64,000 nt of DNA from Chitinophagaceae bacterium (GCA_019638475.1 JAHBTR010000008.1:45649-109648); one strand, 5' to 3'; counted from the stretch's first letter, positions 43,233 to 51,814 are shown. Notes: a model not told the origin generated them from the sequence alone. Made by a program: numbers and translations.

Positions 43233-44288
43233 CTATGGGAGTTTTTTTAGGTCAAAAAATGCATGTACCATAGCATGAAATTCTGTCTTCCCTTCGTCTA
43301 AATGAATAAAGTATTGTTGATAAATATATTGACTGATATAATTGTCGGGTTTTATAGCAAATATGTGAATATATAAATCTTTAATAGTCTTTTTTATTCC
43401 AATTATCTTTTTCTGGGTAAAAAAATCAATCAAATTTTTGGAAATTGATTTGCCATTCTCATCTTCTAACAAAATTACATGAGAAGTGTCCTTTACAATA
43501 CTATATGCTTCAAGTAGTTTTAATTTATCATTCAATCCATATAACCATTCAACTGTACTCCTTATATGCTTTTCTGATTCAAAAAGTTCAAACATCCACT
43601 TACCTGCCATTAAGAAATAAGGAAATCTGGATTTATTGACTACAATAAAATTCTTTGTCGGGTCTTCGCCTTCAGGAACAAAAAAGGAAGTTATAATTAT
43701 TGGAAATTTATTAGAAATTTCAATTTCTATATCGGGTTTTATTTTTTTGAAGCCTTCTAATAAAAACGCTTGTCTTAGATTTTCTTCTATTTTTCTTTCA
43801 ATTTCTACGTTTAGTTGAAAGCCGTTAAATCGTCCAATTGAACAATGATAGAAAATAGATTGTATTAATAGGCTGTAAAGTGATGTGCTATATTTTTTGT
43901 CAATAAGTACAGAGTTGTTATTTACTTTTTTCAGGTTGGCTTGGTATGCATTTGTCAGTTTCCTCTCCAAGAACTGAGAAGCAAATATTGCTTCAATTCT
44001 TGAAAGCTTTTCTTCACACTCTGTACAAATAAGATTGTCTTTACTATAGGGATTTTCTTTTTCTTTTTGTAAATTATGTAATTCAGCAAACTCTTCTACG
44101 GTTTCAGGGAGAACACTTCTTCCTATATACATTTTTGTAAAACTTTGTGGTTCTATTGAAAATGATAATTCCATACCTCTTTCTCCTGAACCACGTTGTG
44201 TAATACATTTTTTAATTAAAAACCAAGGAATAAGATGAACATTTTTTTTGTCAGCGTCATTAGTATTACATATTGGACATTTTTCCAT
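43233..44288 (-). CDS. Unknown protein with HNH-like zinc-binding N-terminus
   Basis: I do not recognise this 351-residue protein. Near the N-terminus C4-x2-C7 is followed by HLIPWFLIKK (H18), and then NLICTECEEKL (C88, C91). This CxxC...H...CxxC spacing is that of HNH-type nucleases with structural zinc, but a full HNH active site cannot be read with confidence. The remaining 250 residues are mixed helix and strand with no motif I know. It lies between thrS and vapBC and is followed by an attC-like site, so it may be a mobile or defence-related gene. That role is inference from context. Confidence 0.5.
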   Translation of the reverse strand: MEKCPICNTNDADKKNVHLIPWFLIKKCITQRGSGERGMELSFSIEPQSFTKMYIGRSVLPETVEEFAELHNLQKEKENPYSKDNLICTECEEKLSRIEAIFASQFLERKLTNAYQANLKKVNNNSVLIDKKYSTSLYSLLIQSIFYHCSIGRFNGFQLNVEIERKIEENLRQAFLLEGFKKIKPDIEIEISNKFPIIITSFFVPEGEDPTKNFIVVNKSRFPYFLMAGKWMFELFESEKHIRSTVEWLYGLNDKLKLLEAYSIVKDTSHVILLEDENGKSISKNLIDFFTQKKIIGIKKTIKDLYIHIFAIKPDNYISQYIYQQYFIHLDEGKTEFHAMVHAFFDLKKLP

Positions 44289-44341
44289 AAAAAGTTACTG
44301 AATCTTTTCGCAGCAATGTCTCCATTATAGCTTTGTGTGTT

Positions 44342-44365
44342 AGCCTATGGAACATAGGCTTTTTT
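44342..44365 (+). terminator. Orphan terminator-like hairpin
   Basis: AGCCTATG (44342-44349), GAA loop, CATAGGCT (44353-44360) form a perfect 8-bp stem followed by T5. It points in the + direction, yet no + strand gene lies upstream within 4 kb. It may end an antisense or small RNA, or be a palindrome with another role. Confidence 0.5.
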
Positions 44366-44562
44366 CTGTAACGAATGTAAGTTTTTTTCTAATGTACAAT
44401 AAAGTGTTTTTGTATTTTTTCTTAGCTAATGTACAAAAGCTAATGAAGAGAAGATGCTGCGAAGGAAGTAGGTGAGAGAGGTTTTGAGATATTAAAGTAT
44501 TGAGTATTAGTTTACACGATTTTTTTTAGGCAAAGACAGTTTATTTAGAGTGCAATTTGGAT

Positions 44563-44570
44563 TACATTTG
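44563..44570 (+). promoter_or_regulatory. -7 element upstream of vapBC
   Basis: TACATTTG matches TAnnTTTG exactly, 14 bp before the vapB ATG. This would give a very short leader. No clear -33 element is at the expected distance. Confidence 0.35.
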
Positions 44571-44584
44571 CAAAAACAGGTTTT

Positions 44585-44797
44585 ATGAAAGCTATACATA
44601 CAAAAGCAAAACGAAATAAAAGGGGGAACTTTGTTATCCAACTTCCTTCTGTTTCCGAACAAGAAGAAATTGATGTAACAGTAGTTTTTGAAAAAAAGAA
44701 AAAGCAAACATTTAATCTGTTGCAGTTTGCAGGAAAATTACAAAGCAAAACTAATTGGCATACTTATCAAAAAAAAGTGAGAGCAGAGTGGGAATGA
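44585..44797 (+). CDS. Antitoxin of a VapBC-type pair
   Basis: This 70-residue protein starts MKAIHTKAKRNKRGNFVIQLP, includes an acid-rich stretch, and ends FAGKLQSKTNWHTYQKKVRAEWE. It overlaps the following PIN-domain gene by 4 bp (ATGA), the classic antitoxin-toxin arrangement. The family is set by context; the sequence shows no clear DNA-binding motif. Confidence 0.7.
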   Translation: MKAIHTKAKRNKRGNFVIQLPSVSEQEEIDVTVVFEKKKKQTFNLLQFAGKLQSKTNWHTYQKKVRAEWE

Positions 44798-45171
44798 ATT
44801 ATCTTTTAGATACAAATACCGTTGGATGGTTACTTCAGCAAAAGAACTTTCAATTTTCAAAAAAGCTGAAGGCTAATGATAATATTTACATTTCTGTTAT
44901 TACCATTGTAGAATTTCTTTCTAATTCAAATCTTACAGAAAGTGATAAAGACTTATTTGAACAATTTATCATTCATGCAGAAGTTTTAGATATTCTTTCT
45001 TCTGATATGGGCTTAATAAAAGAAACAATAAAACTAAGAAAAAAATATAAGTTAAGATTGCCTGATGCTTTGATTGCTGCACAAGCAATTACAAGCAATT
45101 TAATCTTAGTTACGGGTGATGCAGATTTTGCAGCTATATATCAACTTAAAATTGAATTAGTACAAAAATAA
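44794..45171 (+). CDS. VapC-type PIN-domain ribonuclease toxin
   Basis: This 125-residue PIN protein keeps the four acidic residues of the active site: D6 in LLDTNT, the Glu in TIVEFLSN, Asp in LPDALIAAQA, and Asp in VTGDADF. VapC toxins cleave tRNA or rRNA when free of VapB. The ATG at 44794 was chosen because it gives the ATGA overlap with the antitoxin and the standard PIN N-terminus. It is intact, unlike the remnant at 21120-21260. It is convergent with topA, 4 bp away. Confidence 0.88.
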   Translation: MNYLLDTNTVGWLLQQKNFQFSKKLKANDNIYISVITIVEFLSNSNLTESDKDLFEQFIIHAEVLDILSSDMGLIKETIKLRKKYKLRLPDALIAAQAITSNLILVTGDADFAAIYQLKIELVQK

Positions 45172-45175
45172 CTTC

Positions 45176-47707
45176 CTATTTCTTCTTTGCTGTTTTAGTT
45201 TTTGCTTTAGTTGCAAAAGCATTGGGTACTTGTTCTTCAATCATTTTTTTTACAGTATCTAAATCAATAGTTTCTAATTCTGCTGCATCATATTTAGTGC
45301 CATCGGGCTTTTTACCTAATTTCAACATTTTTTTATTGAAACGTATAAAAGCTCCCCAACGTCCATTTTCTATACTAATTTTTTCTGCTGCCCATTGTTG
45401 TATATAACGATTGGCTTCTTTATTTACTTTGGTTTCTATTAATTCTTCAATTTCTGCATCACTCAAATTGTCAAAGTTATAACGTTTAGGAACATTAATA
45501 TACATGTTGTTCCATTTTATAAATGGTCCAAATCTTCCTTTTCCTTTTGTTACTGGCAATTCTTTATAATGTGCTATAGGTGCATCTGCTTGTTGCTTTT
45601 CTTCTATTAATTGTACAGCACGTTCAACATCTATATCAAATAAATCTATACCTTTTGGAATTGAAACAAATTGTTCTCCCATTTTTATATAAGGTCCAAA
45701 ACGACCAACATTTACACTTAATTCTTGTCCTTTATATTCACCAATTATTTTTGGTAATGCAAATAATTCTAAAGCCTCTTCTAATGTAATGGTTTCTATA
45801 CTTTGTGTAGGTTTTAATTTGGCAAAACGTGGTTTTTCTTCATCGTTTGCATCGCCAATTTGTACCATTGCACCATAGCGACCCATACGAGCTACTATTT
45901 TTTTGCCTGTTGTTTCTTCTATACCTAATTCTCTTTCTCCTTTTGCTCTTTCTGCATTTTCTAAAGTATGTTCTATATTTTTATGAAATGGTTTATAAAA
46001 ATCATCAATCATATTGTTCCATTTCTTTTTGCCTTCAGCTATTTCATCAAATTCTTCTTCTATTTGTGCAGTAAAACTATAATCCATTACTGCATTAAAA
46101 TGTTGGGTTAAAAAATCTGTAACAACCAAACCTAAATCTGTAGGAAAAAGTTTTGCTTTTTCTGCACCTATATTTTCTTGAATAGTTTTCTTGTCTATTT
46201 GTGCATGTTGGGTAAGTGTTATAATGTGTACATCTCTTTTTATAGCTTCCTTATCTCTTTTTTCTACATAATTTCTTTTAATAATAGTGCTAATAGTTGG
46301 TGCATAAGTACTTGGGCGACCAATACCTAAATCTTCCATCTTTTTTACAAGGCTTGCTTCTGTATATCTTGGTGCTGGTCTTGTAAATTTTTCGGTAGCA
46401 GTCATTTTATTAAATACCAATGATTGATTGATGCTTAATGGTGGTAAAATGCTTTCATTGTTTTCATCATCTTCATCATCTCTTCCTTCTAAATATACTT
46501 TTAAAAACCCATCAAATTTCATTACTTCACCTGTGGCAGTTAATGTTTCATTATTGGTACTAATATGAATAGAAGCTATTGTTTTTTCAAATGTAGTATC
46601 ACTCATTTGGCTTGCTATGGTTCTTTTCCAAATAAGTTCATACAATCTTCTTGTTTCTTCATCTGCAATGGTATGATTGTTCATATAAGTTGGTCTAATA
46701 GCTTCGTGGGCTTCTTGTGCAGATTCATTTTTATTTTTAAATTTTCTGGGCTGATAATATTTTTCACTATACAATTCTGTTACCTGATTTTTAATATCCT
46801 GCATAGCAGTATCACTCAGGTTTACACTATCTGTACGCATATAAGTTATCTTACCACTTTCATATAGTTTTTGTGCCAATAGCATGGTTTTACTTACACC
46901 ATAACCCAATTTTCTGGAAGCCTCTTGCTGTAAGGTAGATGTAGTAAAAGGTGCAGCAGGTGTGCGTTTTGCTGGTTTTACTTGAATGTCTTTTACTGTA
47001 TAGTTTGCTCCTTTACAACTTTCTAAAAATTGTTCAGCAGTATGTTCATTATTAATTTTTAAAGCACTTTCTGCTTTAAAAGTTACAGGTTTTTTATGTA
47101 TATCATCGGCTATAAAAAATGCTTCTATTTTATAACTATTTTCAGTAATAAAATTATTAATTTCTCTTTCTCTTTCTACAATTAATCTTACAGCTACACT
47201 TTGTACACGACCAGCACTAAGACTTCTTTGCATGCCAATTTTTCTCCATAAAACTGGACTTAATTCAAAGCCTACCAATCTGTCTAAAATTCTTCTTGCT
47301 TGTTGTGCATTAACCAAATCCATATTAATAAGTCTTGGATTGGCTACAGCTTTTTTTATAGCAGGAGCAGTAATTTCATGAAATACAATACGCTTGGTTT
47401 CTTTAGGATTAAGGTTTAATACTTCTGCCAAATGCCAACTAATGCTTTCTCCTTCTCTATCCTCATCAGATGCTAACCAAACTTCTCTTCCTTTTGATAG
47501 TTTTCTTAAATCGCTTACTACTTTTTGTTTTTCATCAGGTACTATATAACGAGGCTGATATTGATTGTTAATATCAATACCCATATCATCTTTTTCTAAG
47601 TCTCTTATATGCCCAAAACAACTTTTTACTTCAAAATCTTTTCCCAATATTTTTTCTATTGTTTTTGCTTTTGCAGGAGACTCTACTATCAATAAATTTT
47701 TTGCCAT
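45176..47707 (-). CDS. topA: DNA topoisomerase I
   Basis: This 843-residue type IA topoisomerase relaxes negative supercoils. The Toprim domain has LLIVESPAKAKTIEKILG and SDEDREGESISWHLAE. The catalytic tyrosine is in GKITYMRTDSVNLS near residue 290, and GRPSTYAPTI follows. The C-terminal third carries repeated TopoI_C-type modules (GRFGPYIKMGEQF, GRFGPFIKWNNMY, GRWGAFIRFNKKM) instead of classic zinc fingers. A basic KTKTAKKK tail ends it. Confidence 0.97.
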   Translation of the reverse strand: MAKNLLIVESPAKAKTIEKILGKDFEVKSCFGHIRDLEKDDMGIDINNQYQPRYIVPDEKQKVVSDLRKLSKGREVWLASDEDREGESISWHLAEVLNLNPKETKRIVFHEITAPAIKKAVANPRLINMDLVNAQQARRILDRLVGFELSPVLWRKIGMQRSLSAGRVQSVAVRLIVEREREINNFITENSYKIEAFFIADDIHKKPVTFKAESALKINNEHTAEQFLESCKGANYTVKDIQVKPAKRTPAAPFTTSTLQQEASRKLGYGVSKTMLLAQKLYESGKITYMRTDSVNLSDTAMQDIKNQVTELYSEKYYQPRKFKNKNESAQEAHEAIRPTYMNNHTIADEETRRLYELIWKRTIASQMSDTTFEKTIASIHISTNNETLTATGEVMKFDGFLKVYLEGRDDEDDENNESILPPLSINQSLVFNKMTATEKFTRPAPRYTEASLVKKMEDLGIGRPSTYAPTISTIIKRNYVEKRDKEAIKRDVHIITLTQHAQIDKKTIQENIGAEKAKLFPTDLGLVVTDFLTQHFNAVMDYSFTAQIEEEFDEIAEGKKKWNNMIDDFYKPFHKNIEHTLENAERAKGERELGIEETTGKKIVARMGRYGAMVQIGDANDEEKPRFAKLKPTQSIETITLEEALELFALPKIIGEYKGQELSVNVGRFGPYIKMGEQFVSIPKGIDLFDIDVERAVQLIEEKQQADAPIAHYKELPVTKGKGRFGPFIKWNNMYINVPKRYNFDNLSDAEIEELIETKVNKEANRYIQQWAAEKISIENGRWGAFIRFNKKMLKLGKKPDGTKYDAAELETIDLDTVKKMIEEQVPNAFATKAKTKTAKKK

Positions 47708-48143
47708 AATTGTTGTATATAAAATCTGAAATTGAATGGTTGATAGTTAATGGTTAGTGATTAGTGGTTAATGATTAATGGTTAATGGGTTATAGTTCAT
47801 GGCTAATAGTTCATAGTTAATAGTCAATAGTTCATGGCTTAGTTCCCAATCCCCAATTCCCAATTCCTAACTCCTAACTCCTAATTCCCAATTCCTAACT
47901 CCTAACTCCTAATTCCTAACTCCTAACTCCTAACTCCTAATTCATCAACTATTTTCAACTTCAAAATAGTTCTTCACAAAGCAAAATTCTTGCTTTATAT
48001 GAGTGCAATATTAATTATATAAGCATAAAATGCAAAAAGCTATCAAATCTATTGGCTTTATTTTCCCTTAAATACTTTAGTTTTTTGTCGGTTTAAAGTC
48101 ATTTATGAAACATTTATCTTCGCAGCGTTTTAAAAATAACAAT
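47708..48143. other. Divergent gap between topA and nucleotidyltransferase
   Basis: Almost half of these 436 bp is the heptamer array (47736-47945). The rest is A/T-rich. TATCTTCG (48115-48122), one base off TAnnTTTG, is a possible -7 element for the nucleotidyltransferase gene. No RNA gene is seen. Confidence 0.5.
47736..47945. repeat. Thirty-unit heptanucleotide repeat array
   Basis: Exactly 30 contiguous 7-bp units (210 bp) run without a break in phase. They start as ATGGTTA/ATAGTTA/GTGATTA, pass through ATAGTTC/ATGGCTA, and end as AATTCCC/AACTCCT/AATTCCT. Units change gradually along the array while the period stays strictly 7. It lies in the 436-bp gap between topA and the divergent nucleotidyltransferase gene, so it is upstream of both. 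Confidence 0.9.
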
Positions 48144-49046
48144 ATGCAACCAACATTAGTAATTTTAGCAGCAGGCATGGCAAGTCGTTATGGAAGTATG
48201 AAGCAAACACAAGGCTTTGGACCAAGTGGAGAAACTATTATGGAGTATAGTATTTATGATGCTATACAAGCAGGTTTTGGAAAAGTGGTCTTTATTATTC
48301 GGGAAGAATTTGCTGAAATGTTTGCAGAAAATTTTGGAAAAAAATTAGCAGAAAAAATAAAGGTAGATTATGTTTTTCAGTCGTTAGAAAGTTATACAGA
48401 AGGCAAAATAATACCTGAAGAAAGAAAAAAACCATGGGGCACGGCTCATGCAGTTTTGTGTTGTAAAGAAAAAGTATATGAACCTTTTGCCGTAATAAAT
48501 GCTGATGATTATTATGGAAAAGATGCTTTTATAAAAGCCTATCATTTTTTAACCAATCATGTAGCAGACAATAATTATGCTATTATAGGTTATGAATTAA
48601 AAAAGACTTTGAGTGAAAATGGAAGTGTAAGTCGTGGTGTATGTAATGTAGATGCTTTAGGTAATTTAATAGACATAAATGAACGTACTAAAATTTACAG
48701 AAACGATAAAGGTGTGATAACTTATGAAGATGAAAAAGGCTTACACGAAGTAAGTGAAGATGCCAGTGTAAGTATGAATTTTTTTGGCTTTCATCCTAAC
48801 TTTATTAAACAATGTGCCTTTTATTTTACAGAATTTTTAGACAATGAAATCAGCAATCCTAAAAGTGAATTTTTTATTCCTTTGGTGGTAGATAAAATTG
48901 TTAAAAGCAATACAGGCAAAGTGCAAGTAATTCCTACATCTGCACAATGGTTTGGTGTTACTTATAAAGAAGATGCCCCAACTGTACAAGCAAGTATTAA
49001 TGCTTTGGTTAGTGCAGGAGCATATCCTACAAATCTTTGGATATAA
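48144..49046 (+). CDS. Nucleotidyltransferase (sugar-1-phosphate type)
   Basis: This protein of about 300 residues begins with the nucleotidyltransferase signature LVILAAGMASRYGSMKQ. PWGTAHAVLCCKEKV and the metal-binding NADDYYG motif follow. It probably couples a nucleotide triphosphate to a sugar phosphate for cell-surface glycans; the substrate cannot be read. The ATG at 48144 was chosen over 48105 because it starts directly at the fold and follows the -7-like element. It is followed 2 bp later by a small membrane protein gene. Confidence 0.85.
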   Translation: MQPTLVILAAGMASRYGSMKQTQGFGPSGETIMEYSIYDAIQAGFGKVVFIIREEFAEMFAENFGKKLAEKIKVDYVFQSLESYTEGKIIPEERKKPWGTAHAVLCCKEKVYEPFAVINADDYYGKDAFIKAYHFLTNHVADNNYAIIGYELKKTLSENGSVSRGVCNVDALGNLIDINERTKIYRNDKGVITYEDEKGLHEVSEDASVSMNFFGFHPNFIKQCAFYFTEFLDNEISNPKSEFFIPLVVDKIVKSNTGKVQVIPTSAQWFGVTYKEDAPTVQASINALVSAGAYPTNLWI

Positions 49047-49048
49047 TT

Positions 49049-49483
49049 ATGTATAAAGGTATTGCATTATTATATGTAGCTTGTTTAGCATTTTATATAC
49101 TGTATAGCAGAGAGCCAGATTATTTTGATGGAGAAATAAGTAATGCTGTGATACATTGGCAAGCAGATAGTACAAATCTGCTAATTCCAAAAGCTGTTTT
49201 TAAACATGGTGCAGAAGAATTTGCAGTTGATGCTCGTTATGTTTTAAGAACTCTTCCAGAAAATAAGAAAGTGCAGGTTATTTATATGGTATCAAAACCT
49301 GAAAAAGCTGTAGTATATAGTTGGTGGGGTTATTGGATAACTTGGCGTGAAGTATTAGGCTCTTTTGTTTTATTGGTAGCATTGTTTCAGGTGGCTGCTG
49401 CTGTAACTAATAGACCAACACCAGAATCTTTATTAGAACAAATGAATACTAAAAAGGAGAAGAGAAGAAAATATGATGTCTGA
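49049..49483 (+). CDS. Small membrane protein, DUF3592-like
   Basis: The protein of about 144 residues has an N-terminal helix (GIALLYVACLAFYILYS), an exported strand-rich region with KKVQVIYMVSKPEKAVVYSWWGYW, and a second helix (VLGSFVLLVALFQVAAAV). A basic tail follows. The pattern resembles DUF3592 proteins, tentatively. Only 2 bp separate it from the nucleotidyltransferase stop, so they are one operon. Start at 49049, not the TTG at 49037. Function unknown. Confidence 0.6.
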   Translation: MYKGIALLYVACLAFYILYSREPDYFDGEISNAVIHWQADSTNLLIPKAVFKHGAEEFAVDARYVLRTLPENKKVQVIYMVSKPEKAVVYSWWGYWITWREVLGSFVLLVALFQVAAAVTNRPTPESLLEQMNTKKEKRRKYDV

Positions 49484-49569
49484 CACTAAAATTTAACTAC
49501 ATGATATTGGTAAAATTGTAACTTCACTTTTGTATTGTACAATCATTCAATAAGTTTTAATTAAAGTAT

Positions 49570-50085
49570 ATGAAGAAATATGTTGTAGCATTTGTATTAT
49601 TTGTTTTTATTACACCTACTACACAGGCACAAAAGCAGCAATTACAAGAACAAATGTTTTATTATAGTGTCAAAGGCATTTCATTTATTCCTCCTTTATC
49701 AAAACCAGGGTTAGTATATGAAGGTAAATTATATATGGGCAGAAAAAAATTGGCTGTTTTATTTAATCAATTAAATGATGAACAGTTAAATATTTATTTT
49801 AAAAAATATAAAGCCAATAAAACTGTTGCAGATATTTTGTCTTTTACAGGAACTTTTGCTTTGCCCATTGCCAATATTTTTATTACTGCCAATAATGGTA
49901 AAGTAAATTGGTGGCTTTTAGGTGCTGGTGTTTTACTAAGTGGAACAAGTAATTTTTTAAATGTATATGCTCAAAAAAATTTATTAATGGCTTCTTATTA
50001 TTTTGATAAAAAAAATGGCTTTGCTTTTTCTGGCTTTGTACCTCAACAACAAAGTATAGGTTTGGCAATACCTTTAGGCAAATAA
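49570..50085 (+). CDS. Hypothetical exported protein
   Basis: This 171-residue protein has a signal peptide (MKKYVVAFVLFVFITPTTQAQ). Two hydrophobic stretches (ILSFTGTFALPIANIFITA and WWLLGAGVLLSGTSNFLN) lie in a region of unknown fold. It does not match a family I know. It lies 22 bp before the ABC ATPase gene and may share its transcript. Confidence 0.6.
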   Translation: MKKYVVAFVLFVFITPTTQAQKQQLQEQMFYYSVKGISFIPPLSKPGLVYEGKLYMGRKKLAVLFNQLNDEQLNIYFKKYKANKTVADILSFTGTFALPIANIFITANNGKVNWWLLGAGVLLSGTSNFLNVYAQKNLLMASYYFDKKNGFAFSGFVPQQQSIGLAIPLGK

Positions 50086-50107
50086 TTTATTTTGAATAAA
50101 CAGCAAT

Positions 50108-50869
50108 ATGAATAATGTAATAATAAGTGTAAAAGATTTACATAAAAAGTATGGCGATTTTCATGCAGTAAAAGGTATTTCTTTTGATGTATTTGAAGGA
50201 GAAATTTTTGGACTTCTTGGACCCAATGGTGCAGGAAAATCTACTACTCTTGAAATTATAGAAACCCTAAGACCTAAAACAAGTGGCACAATAACAGTTG
50301 ATGGTTTTGATTTAGATACTCAACCAGCATCTATAAAAAAATGTATAGGTGTTCAATTACAAACAAGTGGTTTTTACCCTGGCTTAAACTTAACAGAACT
50401 GATACAATTATTTGCAGGATTATATAATGAACAAATTGATGCCAAAAAATTATTACAACAAGTAAACTTAGAAGATAAAGCCAAAGTAGAATTTAAAAAA
50501 TTGAGTGGTGGACAAAAACAACGTTTTTCTATAGCTACCACACTTATTAATAAACCTAAAGTTATTTTTTTAGATGAGCCAACTACAGGCTTAGACCCTC
50601 AAGCAAGAAGAAACCTTTGGCAACTGATAAAAGATATACAACAAACAGGTACTACTATTATTATAACTACTCATTATATGGATGAAGCTGAAATATTGTG
50701 TAATAGAGTAGCCATTGTAGATAATGGACAAATAATAGCTATTGATACACCAGATAAACTGATTGATAATTTGGTAGATACTGGTTTTGAAAAACCCAAA
50801 GAAGTTAAAAAAGCCAATTTAGAAGATGTTTTTATTCATTTAACAGGGCATTCTATAAGAGAAGAATAA
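50108..50869 (+). CDS. ABC transporter ATP-binding protein, no permease adjacent
   Basis: This 253-residue ATPase has Walker A GPNGAGKST near 38, signature LSGGQKQR near 132, Walker B KVIFLDEPTTGLDP near 152, and the switch histidine in ITTHYMDEAE. It belongs to the CcmA/ABC-2 exporter group. Such ATPases normally have a permease gene directly downstream, but here a terminator follows. It could serve permeases elsewhere; a link to GldFG 30 kb away is possible but unsupported, since GldA proteins are usually longer (about 300). Confidence 0.87.
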   Translation: MNNVIISVKDLHKKYGDFHAVKGISFDVFEGEIFGLLGPNGAGKSTTLEIIETLRPKTSGTITVDGFDLDTQPASIKKCIGVQLQTSGFYPGLNLTELIQLFAGLYNEQIDAKKLLQQVNLEDKAKVEFKKLSGGQKQRFSIATTLINKPKVIFLDEPTTGLDPQARRNLWQLIKDIQQTGTTIIITTHYMDEAEILCNRVAIVDNGQIIAIDTPDKLIDNLVDTGFEKPKEVKKANLEDVFIHLTGHSIREE

Positions 50870-50958
50870 ATATTTAAAAATATTTACACCTATTTGCAAC
50901 TTTTACTTTTTGCTAATCGTCTTTTTATTGGTTTTTCATAGAATATTGGATTTAAACA

Positions 50959-50989
50959 GGGCAGGATGTCTATCCTATGCCCTTTTTTT
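50959..50989 (+). terminator. Terminator after ABC ATPase gene
   Basis: GGGCA...TGCCC with inner GGAT/ATCC (50959-50982, small bulge) is followed by T7 (50983-50989). Confidence 0.8.
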
Positions 50990-51133
50990 GTTATACGAAT
51001 TTTAGCATGAAAAATATTTTTAATTGCATAGGCAACTATTTTAAATATTATAGCATCTTATAGTGTAGATAGACAATTTAAACAGTAACTTTTTTCATTC
51101 TACATATTTTTTTACAAAAGTTGAAGTGTACAA

Positions 51134-51164
51134 AAAAACTCCGATAATTCTTTATTGGAGTTTT
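51134..51164. terminator. Orphan bidirectional terminator-like hairpin
   Basis: AAAACTCC pairs with GGAGTTTT around a 14-nt loop, with A-run and T-run on either side. It does not adjoin any coding gene; it may end a small RNA or back up a neighbouring terminator. Confidence 0.55.
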
Positions 51165-51205
51165 GCCTTTATAAAAGAAATCATATCTATAAACAGCTTA
51201 ATAAA

Positions 51206-51236
51206 AAAAAGCAACTCATTAATCAAGTTGCTTTTT
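51206..51236 (-). terminator. Terminator of the outer-membrane barrel gene
   Basis: AAAAAGCAACT (51206-51216) pairs perfectly with AGTTGCTTTTT (51226-51236), loop 9 nt. The A8 run at 51203-51210 is the U-run on the minus strand. It lies 6 bp after the stop of the 51242-51787 gene. Confidence 0.85.
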
Positions 51237-51241
51237 CTTAT

Positions 51242-51787
51242 TTATAAAATTCTCAGCCCAATACCTACTTGTATTATTTGACTTTTCCATTCACTTTGAT
51301 TGGCTAAATTACCTATATCACTCATACCTACATCATAACGAGCATAAATTCTTAAAGGATTAAATTCAAGTTGCATACCAGCAATTACCGAAAAATTTCC
51401 ACTTTTAAAAGCATTACCTGCATTATTAACTATTGTATTTTTTGAGTCCATTAAAATACTATACTCTGGTCCAAGATTAATAGTAAACTTCTTAGTTACA
51501 TTAACCCTTAATAGTAAAGGAATAGAAAGATAGTTTAATTTAGAATCTTTATTGCCACTACTTCCTGAACTGTTTAATTGGCTAAATAAAATTTCTGGCT
51601 GAATACCTACTTTTTTACTAATATCCCACTCAATAGAAACACCTGCATGATAGCTTGTATTAAAATTTTGTTTAGCAATTTTGCTAAAATTAGCACCCCC
51701 TTTTGCTATAAAATAAATTCCTCCTTGTGCATGAGTAATTGTATAACTAAACATTAATACAATGACAGATAAAATAATTTTTTTCAT
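51242..51787 (-). CDS. Outer-membrane beta-barrel protein (PorT-like)
   Basis: This 181-residue protein has a signal peptide (MKKIILSVIVLMFSYTITHAQ) followed by alternating strands with YFIAKGGANFSK, YHAGVSIEWDISKKVGIQPEILFSQ, and a terminal strand ending IQVGIGLRIL. This is the outer-membrane beta-barrel (PorT/OmpW-like) pattern common in Bacteroidota. Its role is unknown. It is followed by a strong terminator. The next gene upstream on the same strand is the metallophosphoesterase. Confidence 0.8.
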   Translation of the reverse strand: MKKIILSVIVLMFSYTITHAQGGIYFIAKGGANFSKIAKQNFNTSYHAGVSIEWDISKKVGIQPEILFSQLNSSGSSGNKDSKLNYLSIPLLLRVNVTKKFTINLGPEYSILMDSKNTIVNNAGNAFKSGNFSVIAGMQLEFNPLRIYARYDVGMSDIGNLANQSEWKSQIIQVGIGLRIL

Positions 51788-51814
51788 AATGTAGTTTTTA
51801 TAATTGAAGCAAAT

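Larger units (their letters stand above)
44289..44584. other. Gap before vapBC with orphan terminator-like hairpin
   Basis: This non-coding stretch holds a hairpin with T-run in the + orientation (44342-44365). It also has two copies of CTAATGTACAA (44389-44399 and 44426-44436, 37 bp apart) and the promoter of the vapBC pair. No gene is seen. Confidence 0.5.
50870..51241. other. Convergent gap with three terminator-like hairpins
   Basis: The 372-bp stretch has no gene. It holds a terminator for the ABC ATPase gene (50959-50989), a second hairpin (51134-51164) not next to any coding gene, and the terminator of the minus-strand barrel gene (51206-51236). The roughly 140 bp between the first two could encode a small RNA, but no promoter is evident. 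Confidence 0.5.

Noticed and set aside
47736..47945. CRISPR-like regular repeats
   Set aside because: The units are 7 bp, contiguous and without spacers, and no cas genes are present. It is a heptamer tandem array.
50108..50869. Naming this ATPase gldA
   Set aside because: The length and the lack of link to gldFG do not support it; many exporter ATPases share the motifs.
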